NCBI GenBank assembly: GCA_015485355.1
Contig: WFTQ01000072.1
Coordinates: forward strand, 17,835-81,834
Length of the DNA stretch: 64,000 nt
Source of the DNA: a bacterium
GTDB taxonomy: Bacteria > Calditrichota > Calditrichia > RBG-13-44-9 > J042
Direction of reading: 5' to 3'
Shown: in pieces, positions 50,845-60,165 of the stretch
How the letters are laid out: every line of letters starts with the position of its first letter
How positions within the stretch are numbered: the stretch's first letter is position 1
The notes under the pieces: model-generated
Database searches by the model: none
What the model saw: only the letters and a program-made list of their open reading frames with translations
Told to the model about the DNA's origin: nothing
Position numbers and translations under genes: made by a program

Positions 50845-51507
50845 ATGAAGAGAGATCAGGCAATTCAGGAGATGATCCGCATCGGCCGGCGGATGTATCG
50901 GCGGGGATATATTGTGGCCGCGGAGGGAAACCTTAGTTTGCGGGCCTCAACAGAAGAGATTCTGGTTACGGCATCCGGCGTATGCAAAGGGGAACTGACC
51001 GCCGCCGATATCATTGCGCTTGACACCAAAGGAAAAATCATCGCCGGCGATAAACGGGTGTCTACCGAAGTCGCCATGCATCTGGAAGTCTATCGGCAAC
51101 GTCCCGAAGTGCAGGCGGCCATTCATGCCCATCCGCCGTATTGTATTGCCCTGATGATCAGCGGTTATAGTCTGGATAAGCCCTTGTTGCCGGAACATGT
51201 GGTGCTGTTGGGAAAGGTTCCCAAGGTGCCTTATGCCCGCCCTTCTACCGGGCAAGTGCCCCGCTCCATTATACCCTGGATTCGCCGGACCGATGTGCTG
51301 CTTCTGGATCGACACGGCAGCCTGACGGTGGGGAGCTCGCTGGCGGAAGCCTTCCTGAAACTGGAAGTTCTGGAGCACGCGGCAAAGGTCTATTGGGCGG
51401 CCTTACAGGTTGGAGCGGTCAGGGAATTGCCGCGAGAAGAAGTTCGGGAGCTCTTGCGCCTGCGGCAGTCGACTTATGGCATTCGCTGGCCCGTTATCCC
51501 CTTTTAA
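50845..51507 (+). CDS. Class II aldolase/adducin family protein
   Basis: 220 residues, the length of L-fuculose-phosphate aldolase-like enzymes. Motifs: AAEGNLSLRASTEEILVTAS, the zinc-binding HAHPPYCIALM with two His, PLLPEHVVLLG, and GSLTVGSSLAEAFLKLEVLE with the third His nearby (LEH). The family cleaves or forms sugar phosphates, or acts as dehydratase in methionine salvage; the substrate is undetermined. GGGGAG is eight bases ahead of ATG 50845. It is divergent from the racemase gene and shares a ~140-base upstream region. Confidence 0.85.
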   Translation: MKRDQAIQEMIRIGRRMYRRGYIVAAEGNLSLRASTEEILVTASGVCKGELTAADIIALDTKGKIIAGDKRVSTEVAMHLEVYRQRPEVQAAIHAHPPYCIALMISGYSLDKPLLPEHVVLLGKVPKVPYARPSTGQVPRSIIPWIRRTDVLLLDRHGSLTVGSSLAEAFLKLEVLEHAAKVYWAALQVGAVRELPREEVRELLRLRQSTYGIRWPVIPF

Positions 51508-51745
51508 ATGCGTTTGCCTGAGCCCAATCGATCTTCATGGAAACATAACAGCACCCATGGTGTAGGCGTGGGCGTGCCATTTACCCCGGCGTTAGCGCGA
51601 TTTGAATATCATCCGCCGGGGAAAGGGTTCTTTGCGATATCGGCCGGGGTTGATCCGGGGTCTCTGAACCGGGATTTCCATCAAGCTTGGGAGGCGACGT
51701 TGGGGGGGCATCAACCATTTTTATGCTTTAAAATTAATTTTTTAT

Positions 51746-51773
51746 TTGATTAAAATAGCAAATCTGTTAAATT
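51746..51773 (+). promoter_or_regulatory. Promoter of rpsA
   Basis: TTGATT (51746-51751), spacer 16, TAAATT (51768-51773) in an A/T-rich stretch. Start near 51780, leader of about 50 bases ending in AAAGGAGG (51814-51821). The preceding gap 51508-51745 holds no supported gene. Confidence 0.55.
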
Positions 51774-51830
51774 AAGCGGCTTCAAAATCCCGATGAGGGA
51801 ATATCCTTGATAGAAAGGAGGTATTCATGC

Positions 51831-53924
51831 ATGACCGATAATGTTAACCAATCGCAAAAGGAGAAGGAAAACGTGGCAGAATCCATGGTCGAAAACGATG
51901 CGGTGCTGGAAACCAAAATTCAACCGGGGCAGGTGATCAAGCTGGAAGACTTGAAAAAGTTGATGGAAGAGGCGGAACCAAAGGATCCGGAGTTGCTTCG
52001 ACTCTATGAGAAAAGTTTTGAAAAAATAAAAGAAGAAGACATTGTTACCGGTGTTATTCTGGATATTTCCGACACCCATGTGATTGTGGATGTGGGTTTT
52101 AAGAGCGAAGGGGTTCTTGCGCGGGAAGAGTTTATTGATATTGACGATTTTAAGGTCGGTGACGAGGTGGAGCTTTATCTGGAAGCGCCGGAAGACCCCG
52201 AGGGAAATATCATCGTTTCCCGGCGCAAGGTGTACTTCATGCGCGCCTGGGAGCGGCTGATGAAAAAACATGAAAACGATGAAATCATCGAAGGTCGCAT
52301 TACCCGCCGGATTAAGGGCGGTTTCGTGGTGGACCTGGGTGGTGTCGATGCCTTTTTACCGGGCTCCCAGGTGGATGTTAAACCCATCCGGGACTTCGAC
52401 GCGTTTGTCGGGCAGACCTTACCCCTGAAGATTGTGAAAGTCAACGAACAGCGTAAGAATATCGTCGTATCGCGCCGGGTGATTATCGAAAAAGAGCTGG
52501 AAAGCAAACGGGAAGAGATTCTGCGGACCCTGGAAAAAGGTCAGGTTAGGCGGGGAGTGGTTAAGAATATCACCGATTTTGGTGTGTTTATCGATCTGGG
52601 AGGGGTGGACGGACTGCTGCATATTACCGATTTGTCCTGGGGACGGGTCAATCATCCCAGCGAAGTGGTGAAATTGGATCAGGAAATCGATGTGATGATT
52701 CTGGATTTCGATGAAAACAAACAGAGAATTTCGCTGGGGCTCAAGCAGCTGGAACCGCATCCCTGGGACAAGGTGGAGGAACGATTTCCCATCGGTTCCA
52801 AGGTGAAGGGAACCGTTGTGAGTTTGACCGATTATGGTGCCTTTGTGGAGTTGGATAAGGGCATTGAGGGATTGATACATGTTTCCGAAATGAGTTGGTC
52901 TCAGCACATCAAAAACCCTTCCCAAATTCTCAAAGTGGGTGATCAGATAGAAGCGGTGGTGTTGAGCATTGAGCCCGAGGAACGAAAAATCTCCCTGGGG
53001 CTGAAACAGCTGACCCCGGATCCCTGGGAAAACATCGAAGAGAAATATCCTGTGGGCAGTAAACATCGGGGCATTGTGCGGAATTTGACCCCCTTTGGCG
53101 CTTTTGTGGAACTGGAGGAAGGTGTGGATGGACTGGTGCATATTTCGGACTTGTCCTGGACCAAGAAGATTCGTCATCCCAGCGAAGTGGTCCGCAAAGG
53201 ACAGGAAATCGATGTGGTCATTCTTGATATCAATAAAGAAGAGCGCCGGATCGCCCTGGGGCATAAACAGGTGGAGCCCAATCCCTGGGACACCTTCGAG
53301 GATGCCTACAAAGTGGGCACCGAAACCACAGGGAAGATTTCCCGCCTGATCGATAAGGGCGTTATTGTAACGCTGCCGCTGGGAGTGGACGCTTTTGTTC
53401 CTTTAAATCATCTGGGTAAGCCGAACATCAAGCGGGCGGCAGACCATTTTAAAGTGGGCGACGGATTACCGTTAAAAGTGATCGAGTTCGATAAAGAAAA
53501 TAAGCGGATTGTTCTTTCGGTCACCGAATATCTGAAGGGCAAGGAGAAAGCGGAGGTGGATGCCTATATGGCCCAGCATTCTCTGGGCGCGACAACCATG
53601 GAAGAATTGGTGGAAGCGGTCCCCGAACTGCTGGAGGAGGAACCGAAAAAAGGTAAGGTAAAAAAAACGGTAAAGAAAAAGGGCAGGGACCAAAAGGAGA
53701 CTGACGCGGAGGCTGCAGGTGAAGTCCAGGAAGATTCGAAACAGCAAGCCGCTAAGGGCAAAACGGAAAAATCCGGACTCGAAAGTGAGCCTCGGAAGGA
53801 TCGAAAAGTGAAGAGCAGTAAAGCCGGGGGTGAACCCCAAGAGGCCGCCCCGGCAAAATCTTCTCCAAAGTCCCAAGACGTTTCCTCGGAAAAGGCGGAA
53901 GACCCGGCCGAGAATAAGTCCTGA
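51831..53924 (+). CDS. rpsA: 30S ribosomal protein S1
   Basis: 697 residues, six S1 RNA-binding domains: EDIVTGVILDISDTHV, DEIIEGRITRRIKGGF, GQVRRGVVKNITDFGV, GSKVKGTVVSLTDYGA, GSKHRGIVRNLTPFGA, GTETTGKISRLIDKGV. Domains 3-5 carry the GVDGLLHITDLSW-type core. S1 recruits mRNA to the 30S subunit. The C-terminal ~110 residues are a low-complexity charged tail (KKGKVKKTVKKKGRDQKETD), longer than in E. coli, perhaps flexible. ATG 51831 is 9 bases after AAAGGAGG; an ATG at 51827 is out of frame and stops at once. A terminator follows. Confidence 0.97.
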   Translation: MTDNVNQSQKEKENVAESMVENDAVLETKIQPGQVIKLEDLKKLMEEAEPKDPELLRLYEKSFEKIKEEDIVTGVILDISDTHVIVDVGFKSEGVLAREEFIDIDDFKVGDEVELYLEAPEDPEGNIIVSRRKVYFMRAWERLMKKHENDEIIEGRITRRIKGGFVVDLGGVDAFLPGSQVDVKPIRDFDAFVGQTLPLKIVKVNEQRKNIVVSRRVIIEKELESKREEILRTLEKGQVRRGVVKNITDFGVFIDLGGVDGLLHITDLSWGRVNHPSEVVKLDQEIDVMILDFDENKQRISLGLKQLEPHPWDKVEERFPIGSKVKGTVVSLTDYGAFVELDKGIEGLIHVSEMSWSQHIKNPSQILKVGDQIEAVVLSIEPEERKISLGLKQLTPDPWENIEEKYPVGSKHRGIVRNLTPFGAFVELEEGVDGLVHISDLSWTKKIRHPSEVVRKGQEIDVVILDINKEERRIALGHKQVEPNPWDTFEDAYKVGTETTGKISRLIDKGVIVTLPLGVDAFVPLNHLGKPNIKRAADHFKVGDGLPLKVIEFDKENKRIVLSVTEYLKGKEKAEVDAYMAQHSLGATTMEELVEAVPELLEEEPKKGKVKKTVKKKGRDQKETDAEAAGEVQEDSKQQAAKGKTEKSGLESEPRKDRKVKSSKAGGEPQEAAPAKSSPKSQDVSSEKAEDPAENKS

Positions 53925-53949
53925 AATGCGTTTGGACCATCGCTATTTC

Positions 53950-53982
53950 AAGCCACTCTTTAGGTAGGGAGTGGCTTTTTTT
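53950..53982 (+). terminator. Intrinsic terminator of rpsA
   Basis: AAGCCACTC (53950-53958) pairs with GAGTGGCTT (53969-53977) around a 10-base loop, with a T run to 53982. Confidence 0.9.
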
Positions 53983-54397
53983 ATTGAAGGCGCTTTGATC
54001 GGTGGAGGGTCCGGTCGCTCGAAGGGCGCCGCTTTTCTAAAGAAAAAGGAATCATGACCCGCAGGGAAAGCTCGATAGTAATGTAAAAAAGGTGAACCGG
54101 ATAGAAGGGTGGGTTGTGCCGACCTTCAGTGTCTTCATTCCTGGAGCGGGTCAAGAATGTGGGCGGAGGCGTTTTAACGGGCGATTACCCCCGGGCATGG
54201 GGATCGGCGTCGGCGGATCACCGGGATGGGGCCGCCGTCGCATGGTTTCCTGCACCGCGCCGGCAGGGATCGGAAGAAACCGATGGCGCCCCGTTTGACA
54301 GCAAACCCAACCGCCCCGGCAGAGGTGTTGATCGGGGAACTTGTTTTGAAATTGACAGGTATTTTTTGGCGAAGGTTTTAATCATGGAGGAAGGGGA
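53983..54397. other. Intergenic region with a candidate promoter near its end
   Basis: Mostly featureless and without a supported gene. At its end TTGACA (54352-54357) is 18 bases from TTTTAA (54376-54381), a fair promoter for the epimerase gene, with GGAGG at 54386-54390 as ribosome site. The TSS would be only about 10 bases before the ATG, so the promoter is uncertain. Confidence 0.4.
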
Positions 54398-55411
54398 ATG
54401 CGAGCACTGGTCATTGGAGGCACCCGTTTTTTAGGGTACCACATTGTCAGGCGGCTGCTGGATGAGGGGGTGGAGGTGACTATGTTTACTCGCGGTCGGA
54501 CGCCGGATGAGTTTGGGGATCATGTCCGGCGGGTTCGCGGCGATCGAAAGGACTATAAAAAATTCTATGAAATGTTTCGCCGGGAACGCTTCGATGTGGT
54601 CATCGACGTCATCGGCTACGATCCCGAAGATGTGGAAGTGGCCATAAAAACGTTTCGAGAACATGTGGGACAATATATTTTCATCAGTACCGGTCAGGTG
54701 TACTTAGTCACCCGGGATCAACGGCAACCTTCCCGGGAGGAAGATTATTACCGTCCCCTGATGGAATGTCCTCCCGGCGAGGAACAGGCCTATGAATATG
54801 GGGTGAAAAAACGGGCCTGCGAAGACCTGCTGGAAGACGCCTATAAAGCCTATAAATTTCCTGCGGTGCGTTTTCGCTGCCCCATCATCCATGGACCCCG
54901 GGATTATACCCTGCGATTGTATAGCTATTTGATCCGAATTCTGGATGGACATCCTGTCATCCTTCCTGAGGGAGGCGATCGTATCGTCCGCCATGTTTAC
55001 GTGCAGGATGTGGTGAATGCGATAATCAATGTGCTGGAAGTCGAGCATACTCGGGGGAAGGTCTACAACCTGGCGTCGAGGGAGGTTCTGCGCCTGTCCG
55101 AGTTTCTGAACCTGGCGGCCCGCATGTTGGAGAAGTCCCTTGTCCTCTACGAAATTCCTACCCGGATCATGCTGGAACATGGGGTTACGCCGGATGTTTC
55201 GCCTTTTAGCGGGCAATGGGTTTCTTATCTGGATCCCTCATTGGCGATGGAGGAGATCAAGTTTAACCCCACTCCGGTGAGGGAGTGGCTGAGAGAGGTG
55301 GTGCACTGGTACATCGATGATTATCAGGGTCCGGAGCCGGAAAATTACCGGCAACGGCGCCGGGAAGTCGCCCTGGCGGAATTCTGGAAACGGCTGAAAA
55401 AGCTGGAATGA
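54398..55411 (+). CDS. NAD-dependent epimerase/dehydratase (extended SDR)
   Basis: 337 residues. N-terminal Rossmann motif LVIGGTRFLGYHIVRRLL, then VIDVIGYDPEDVE, FISTGQVY as the serine/threonine region, YGVKKRACE as the YxxxK catalytic pair, and RCPIIHGPRDYTLRL. A GGT-x-FLG start and lack of typical sugar-nucleotide signatures place it with atypical extended SDRs; several of these have no known substrate. GGAGG precedes the ATG by a usual distance. Not part of an obvious operon. Confidence 0.82.
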   Translation: MRALVIGGTRFLGYHIVRRLLDEGVEVTMFTRGRTPDEFGDHVRRVRGDRKDYKKFYEMFRRERFDVVIDVIGYDPEDVEVAIKTFREHVGQYIFISTGQVYLVTRDQRQPSREEDYYRPLMECPPGEEQAYEYGVKKRACEDLLEDAYKAYKFPAVRFRCPIIHGPRDYTLRLYSYLIRILDGHPVILPEGGDRIVRHVYVQDVVNAIINVLEVEHTRGKVYNLASREVLRLSEFLNLAARMLEKSLVLYEIPTRIMLEHGVTPDVSPFSGQWVSYLDPSLAMEEIKFNPTPVREWLREVVHWYIDDYQGPEPENYRQRRREVALAEFWKRLKKLE

Positions 55412-55570
55412 CCGCTGTCCAAAGGGCATGCTTTGCCTTTCCGGATACCCAACAGTCAAGCGGTGTTGGAGAAAGCCGAAAAAATACGCTGGAAGTGGGA
55501 GAGGGAATCCCCGGCGTTCGGGAATAGCAATCCGCAGAAAACCGATACTATTTTGAATCGGACGCGTTGT

Positions 55571-56923
55571 ATGGGTAAAAAATATCGCTGGCTCCAAACA
55601 AACTGGGATCGTTTTCTGGTAAGTGTGTATACCTTTTTCATCCTGTATACCACCCTGGTTCCCTTCCGTTTCGCCAAAGATCCCCAATATATTCTAAAAA
55701 AGCTTTCTCGGATTGAATGGCGCCTATACCTGTTTCATCAAGGTTTTTATTCCGGCTCGGATATCCTGGTAAACGTTATGCTGTTTATCCCTCTGGGATT
55801 TTTCCTGGCCGTGAGCCGGCAATTGCGTTCCCTGCGTCCGCTGCGGTCCCCGGACTTTATCCGGATTTTCTTTCAGGGACTGGTAGTCAGCACGGCGGTG
55901 GAAAGCCTGCAAATTTTTACTTACAATCGGCATCCCTCCGTGTCGGATGTGTTTAACAACACCGTGGGGACCTGCCTGGGGGCGATCGGGTTTTATTTAC
56001 TGGCTCCCACGCTGCTCCCCCGGATCCGGCGCATGCTGCGGCAATGGTTTGAATCCCGACCGGATAACATTATGGCGGTGTCGCTTCTGGGCATGCTGAT
56101 ATTGATCCAGCTGGCCCCGTTCGATTTCGGCCTGAACACCCACGTGCTTTACCGGCAAATCCGACGGTTTATGGCCGATCCCTGGCAGCTGAATCTCCTG
56201 TTTCCCTCGGAATTTCTGGTATTGTTTTTGATGTATGCCCAGGTGGGGTATTTCTTTATCAGGGGATGGAGCTCTGGTTCCGGCCGGGGTACCGGAACAA
56301 AGAAAGCATGGTTATTCTTAATACTCTTGCCTGTTTTTCTGGAAATGGTTCAGTTCAGTGTGCCCGATCGGCGCCATTCCCTGCTGGATGTATGGGCTGC
56401 CTGGTCGGCGCAGCTGTTTGTTGCCTATCAAATGAGAAAACATGGGAGGAAAACAGAACCCGCGGTCCTGCCATTCATGCGGGATCACTCTTTTTTCAAA
56501 AAACTCCTTCCGGTGTATGGGGGACTGATCCTTTACCACTTATTTATTCTCCCGATCCTCAATTGGGGGCAGGCGGATGTAACGGCCAACTGGCGATATT
56601 TTCTGGATCCTTTCGCCTGGTTGCTGCGGAAAGATCGCATGTTGACCGTGGTGCGATTCATGGAGGCGGCCACTCTCTTTTTTCCCCTGGGATTTTTTTC
56701 CCGATTTTTTTGGGGCAAACAGTACTCCGTCAAAACGTTGCTGGTAGGAGGGTTGTTTCTGGCCTTGATGACGGAAGGGTTGCAAATTTGGAGCCTTCCC
56801 CTGGCAGCCCACTGGTCGCAGGTGATCGCCGGGATGTTGGGCATGTGGGCGGGATTGGATTTCGAAGCATTTTACGAAGAGCTGTACAGGCCGGGGGATA
56901 ACACGGGGATCGAGGGCGCATGA
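55571..56923 (+). CDS. VanZ-like membrane protein with internal duplication
   Basis: 450 residues, around ten hydrophobic segments. Two halves resemble each other and the VanZ family: NVMLFIPLGFFLAVSRQLR with STAVESLQIFT and SVSDVFNNTVGTCLGA in the first; EAATLFFPLGFFSRFFWG with ALMTEGLQIW and HWSQVIAGMLGMWAG in the second. VanZ confers low-level teicoplanin resistance in enterococci, but most relatives have unknown roles. No clear ribosome site precedes ATG 55571 and the open frame extends to 55433, so the start is uncertain. A single-domain relative is at 63331-63789. Confidence 0.8.
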   Translation: MGKKYRWLQTNWDRFLVSVYTFFILYTTLVPFRFAKDPQYILKKLSRIEWRLYLFHQGFYSGSDILVNVMLFIPLGFFLAVSRQLRSLRPLRSPDFIRIFFQGLVVSTAVESLQIFTYNRHPSVSDVFNNTVGTCLGAIGFYLLAPTLLPRIRRMLRQWFESRPDNIMAVSLLGMLILIQLAPFDFGLNTHVLYRQIRRFMADPWQLNLLFPSEFLVLFLMYAQVGYFFIRGWSSGSGRGTGTKKAWLFLILLPVFLEMVQFSVPDRRHSLLDVWAAWSAQLFVAYQMRKHGRKTEPAVLPFMRDHSFFKKLLPVYGGLILYHLFILPILNWGQADVTANWRYFLDPFAWLLRKDRMLTVVRFMEAATLFFPLGFFSRFFWGKQYSVKTLLVGGLFLALMTEGLQIWSLPLAAHWSQVIAGMLGMWAGLDFEAFYEELYRPGDNTGIEGA

Positions 56924-56982
56924 CCCCACAGGCATGCATTCGAACATAGAACCAACGGCGAACCGGGCGGAATTTCCGGATT

Positions 56983-57011
56983 TTGCTTAACCAGTGAATT
57001 GTCGGTATATT
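56983..57011 (+). promoter_or_regulatory. Promoter of the TPR lipoprotein gene
   Basis: TTGCTT (56983-56988), spacer 17, TATATT (57006-57011), continuing as TATATTTG. Start near 57018, 34 bases before ATG 57052. Confidence 0.58.
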
Positions 57012-57051
57012 TGCTGCGGTGGAGGTGTCTGAAGGATTCGGGCGAGGCCGT

Positions 57052-58155
57052 ATGAAAGGGATGGGGATCATGAATGAATTGATGAAATCGGCTGCCTATG
57101 GGATTGGGATGGTTCTACTCCTTTCCTGTCAAACGGGTCTGAAAGAAAATCGGGTGATTGATGATCGTCCCCCGGCGTTTACCTATTATTACCAATCTCT
57201 GGAAGCCCTGAAAGCCGGAGAATTGGAAAAGGCTCTGGTGCAATTGGATTCGGCCATTTTGCTGCGTCCCAATTACAGCCAATTTTATTGCGTGCGGGGT
57301 CATATTCTACAAATGCTGAACAGACCCGATTCCGCGGTGGCGGCGTTCGAACAGTGCCTGAGGTACAGGAGTTACAATCCGGAAGTCTGGTTAAAGCTGG
57401 GAACCCTGTACCTGCAACAAAAACAATTCGCAAAGGCCGCCTATTATTTGAAGAAAAGCATCCCGGAATATCCGGATTCCGTGGATTTGTGGTTAAAACT
57501 GGGCAAGGCCCAGGTACTATCGGGGCGCGCGGTGCTGGCCAGGGAGGCACTGGCCAACTATTCCCGAAAAACCGCCGTACCGCCGCTGGAATACTGGAAA
57601 TGGTGGGGCATTGCCCATTACTGCCTGAAAAATGATGCCCGGGCGATTGCCGCTTTATCCCGCTACGTGAAGGAAAGTCCCCGGGACGTGGAGGCGTTGC
57701 GGTATCTGGGAATGGCTCTGTTTCGTTCCGGGGAGTACGATCGGGGATTGAGTTATCTCAACCGGGTGTTGCAGCTCAATCCCGACGACGTTTCGGTGTA
57801 TGTTTACCGGGCCCGTTATTTTATGCGGTTTCACAAGCCCCATGCGGCAAGGGAACAACTGGAATTGGCCCTGGCGATCGACAGTACCCACGTCCCCCTG
57901 CTACTGGAATTGGGTCGCTTTTTTATCCAGCAGGATCAGTATGAGCGGGCCAGGACCTATTTGGAAAAGGCCCGTACCCTGAATCCCCGGCATTGGGAAG
58001 TGTACAAATACCTGGGAAGGGTGTTTGAGCAAGAAAACAATTTGGCAACGGCACTGAAGTATTATACATTATATCTGGATAATACAATACAACTGGATAC
58101 GGATATCGAACATCGGGTCCAGCAGATACGGGAAAAACTGGAGCGTAAAGAATAA
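57052..58155 (+). CDS. Tetratricopeptide-repeat lipoprotein
   Basis: 367 residues. Lipoprotein signal (GIGMVLLLSCQ) with lipobox LLSC, then about eight TPR units with the usual spacing, such as EALKAGELEKALVQLDSAIL, VWLKLGTLYLQQKQFAKAAY, ALRYLGMALFRSGEYDRGLS and LLELGRFFIQQDQYERARTY. TPR lipoproteins in FCB bacteria often support outer-membrane protein assembly or secretion complexes (PilW/BamD-like), but no specific role is shown. GAGG five bases before ATG 57052 favours it among four nearby ATGs. Confidence 0.83.
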   Translation: MKGMGIMNELMKSAAYGIGMVLLLSCQTGLKENRVIDDRPPAFTYYYQSLEALKAGELEKALVQLDSAILLRPNYSQFYCVRGHILQMLNRPDSAVAAFEQCLRYRSYNPEVWLKLGTLYLQQKQFAKAAYYLKKSIPEYPDSVDLWLKLGKAQVLSGRAVLAREALANYSRKTAVPPLEYWKWWGIAHYCLKNDARAIAALSRYVKESPRDVEALRYLGMALFRSGEYDRGLSYLNRVLQLNPDDVSVYVYRARYFMRFHKPHAAREQLELALAIDSTHVPLLLELGRFFIQQDQYERARTYLEKARTLNPRHWEVYKYLGRVFEQENNLATALKYYTLYLDNTIQLDTDIEHRVQQIREKLERKE

Positions 58156-58270
58156 CCCGCAAAGCGATCAATCCTGAGTTGTTGAAACGATCCGCCTGTC
58201 GAGAAAGTATTGTCGTTGCATTTGTTGGAAATAAACAAAACCATGCGTACGGATACCTTTCGGAGCAATC

Positions 58271-58960
58271 ATGGTGCGTTTTTCGTTTGGGTGGTTGGTG
58301 CTTTGGATGGGGCTGGGTTCATGGCAGGCCGGAATAGCCGAAACCATTTCCTTTGGAGAAGTCAAACTGCAGATCGATCAACAACCGGTCCGGGTATATA
58401 ACATTGTACAGGCTCTGTTATACCGCCAGGTGGATATTCGGTACGACACCACGGTGGTGGTCCAGAATGGGGACAGTGTGGCATACCTATACTATCCGCA
58501 ATTGATCCAGGGAAATCGAATGATTCTTCGGCTCATTGCTCAGGCGAAGACACTGGAAGACGATTTCTACGACATGTTTATCATTCTGGGAGATTCTGTG
58601 GCTCGGACGTTGGAATTTAGGGGATTGGACAGTACCGTCTTCATCAAGCACCAAGGGTTGCTGGAGTCGACCCGTAAATACAGCCGTAACCTGAAGGGGG
58701 TGTTCCGTTTGCAGGAAACGGCGCGGGGACAGAATGTGGTGGGGGAGTTCGCCGTGTCCTTTGAATACCCGATTCGGAACAACGACGGTCGTCTGTATCC
58801 GATCAAGTTGGAGGGGAGTCTCCGGGTTCCCACGGGGAAATTCCGGGAAACTAGTTTATCCGCCGAAGCGGGGCAGGAGGAACGGAAAAAATCGTTACAG
58901 AGAAATCTGGCGGTGGCGATTATTATAACGATCATTATCATATCGACCATAGGGTTGTAA
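58271..58960 (+). CDS. Exported protein of unknown function with C-terminal membrane helix
   Basis: 229 residues. Signal-like N-terminus (RFSFGWLVLWMGLGSWQAG), a beta-rich middle (YDTTVVVQNGDSVAYLYYPQ, RTLEFRGLDSTVFIKHQGLL) and a C-terminal hydrophobic segment (LAVAIIITIIIISTIGL) after a basic patch (RKKSLQRN). I do not recognise the family. CGGAG sits about seven bases before ATG 58271. Its TAA shares one base with the dinB start (TAATG), so it is co-translated with dinB, an unexpected partner. Confidence 0.65.
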   Translation: MVRFSFGWLVLWMGLGSWQAGIAETISFGEVKLQIDQQPVRVYNIVQALLYRQVDIRYDTTVVVQNGDSVAYLYYPQLIQGNRMILRLIAQAKTLEDDFYDMFIILGDSVARTLEFRGLDSTVFIKHQGLLESTRKYSRNLKGVFRLQETARGQNVVGEFAVSFEYPIRNNDGRLYPIKLEGSLRVPTGKFRETSLSAEAGQEERKKSLQRNLAVAIIITIIIISTIGL

Positions 58961-60165
58961 TGGGGAGCAACTGGCCCAGAGTCATCGTTCATGTGGACAT
59001 GGACGCCTTTTTTGCGGCGGTAGAGCAGTTATTGCATCCGGAGTGGAAAGGGAAACCCGTGATCGTAGGGGCCGATCCCCGTGGCGGCCGGGGCAGAGGG
59101 GTGGTATCGACGGCCTCTTATGAAGCCCGACGCTATGGGATTCACTCGGCTATGCCCATTTCCCAGGCGTATCGCCTATGCCCTCAGGGCATCTACGTCC
59201 GGCCCCATGGGGAAGTGTATGCCGAATATTCCCGTCGCATTATGACCCTTTTAACCGATTTTACGCCTTACATTCAGGCCGTTAGCATCGACGAGGCGTT
59301 TCTGGATGTCACACGGAGTGTTCACCTTTTTGGTGATATCGAGCCTCTGGCCCTGGAAGTGAAGCGACGCATTTTCCAGGAAACCCGCCTGACGGCCTCC
59401 ATAGGCGTGGCCCCTTCCAAATCCGTGGCTAAAATGGCGTCGGATTTTCGGAAACCGGATGGGCTGACGATTGTCCCCCCGGAAAAAGTACCATCCTTTC
59501 TGGATCCTCTACCCGTACGCAAAATCTGGGGCGTGGGAGAAAAAACATACCGCCAGTTGCACCGCCTGGGTATCGAGACGATTGGGCAGTTGCGGCGGTT
59601 TCCCCGGCAAGTGTTGCGGCAAACATTGGGGCGGATGGGGGAACACCTCTACCGCATGGCCCGGGGGGAAGACAATCGCGCCGTGCAGCCGGAGGACGAT
59701 ATTAAGTCCGTCAGCCATGAAATCACCTTCGAGACGGATGAAACCCGGCCCGAAATGCTGGAAAATGTCCTGCTGAACCTTTCGGAAAAGGTGGGGCGCC
59801 GCCTGAGGAAATACGGCCTCAAAGGAAAAACCATTCGGCTTAAGCTACGGTTTGCCGATTTCAGCACCTATACCCGAAGTCACACCCTCACCCATCACAC
59901 GCACTTAACAGAAGAAATCTATGCCGTGGGGCGTCAACTGTTGATCGGATTTCGGGAATTGCCCCATCCGGTACGATTGATCGGCATTGGGGTGAGTCAA
60001 CTGGTGGATGAACAAGGGGTGCAGCTTAGCATGTGGGATATAGAAAACGAAAAGAAATTGCGCCTGGAAAAGATTATGGATGAGTTGCAGGATAAGTATG
60101 GGGCGCTGGCGCTGACCCATGCGCAAACCCTGGTCGTGAAACATAACCGAAAAGGGAAGGGATGA
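58960..60165 (+). CDS. dinB: DNA polymerase IV (Y-family translesion polymerase)
   Basis: 401 residues. Catalytic acidic residues: D13 and D15 in HVDMDAFFAAVEQ and the SIDEAFLDV motif (D111, E112). Steric-gate and fingers region VVSTASYEARRYGIHSAMP. The helix-hairpin part IWGVGEKTYRQLHRLGIETIG binds DNA, and the little-finger domain closes the protein. No beta-clamp motif was looked for in detail; the C-terminus ends in KHNRKGKG. Translesion synthesis past damaged bases. The gene overlaps the neighbours at both ends (TAATG and ATGATG), implying an operon of three. Confidence 0.96.
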   Translation: MGSNWPRVIVHVDMDAFFAAVEQLLHPEWKGKPVIVGADPRGGRGRGVVSTASYEARRYGIHSAMPISQAYRLCPQGIYVRPHGEVYAEYSRRIMTLLTDFTPYIQAVSIDEAFLDVTRSVHLFGDIEPLALEVKRRIFQETRLTASIGVAPSKSVAKMASDFRKPDGLTIVPPEKVPSFLDPLPVRKIWGVGEKTYRQLHRLGIETIGQLRRFPRQVLRQTLGRMGEHLYRMARGEDNRAVQPEDDIKSVSHEITFETDETRPEMLENVLLNLSEKVGRRLRKYGLKGKTIRLKLRFADFSTYTRSHTLTHHTHLTEEIYAVGRQLLIGFRELPHPVRLIGIGVSQLVDEQGVQLSMWDIENEKKLRLEKIMDELQDKYGALALTHAQTLVVKHNRKGKG

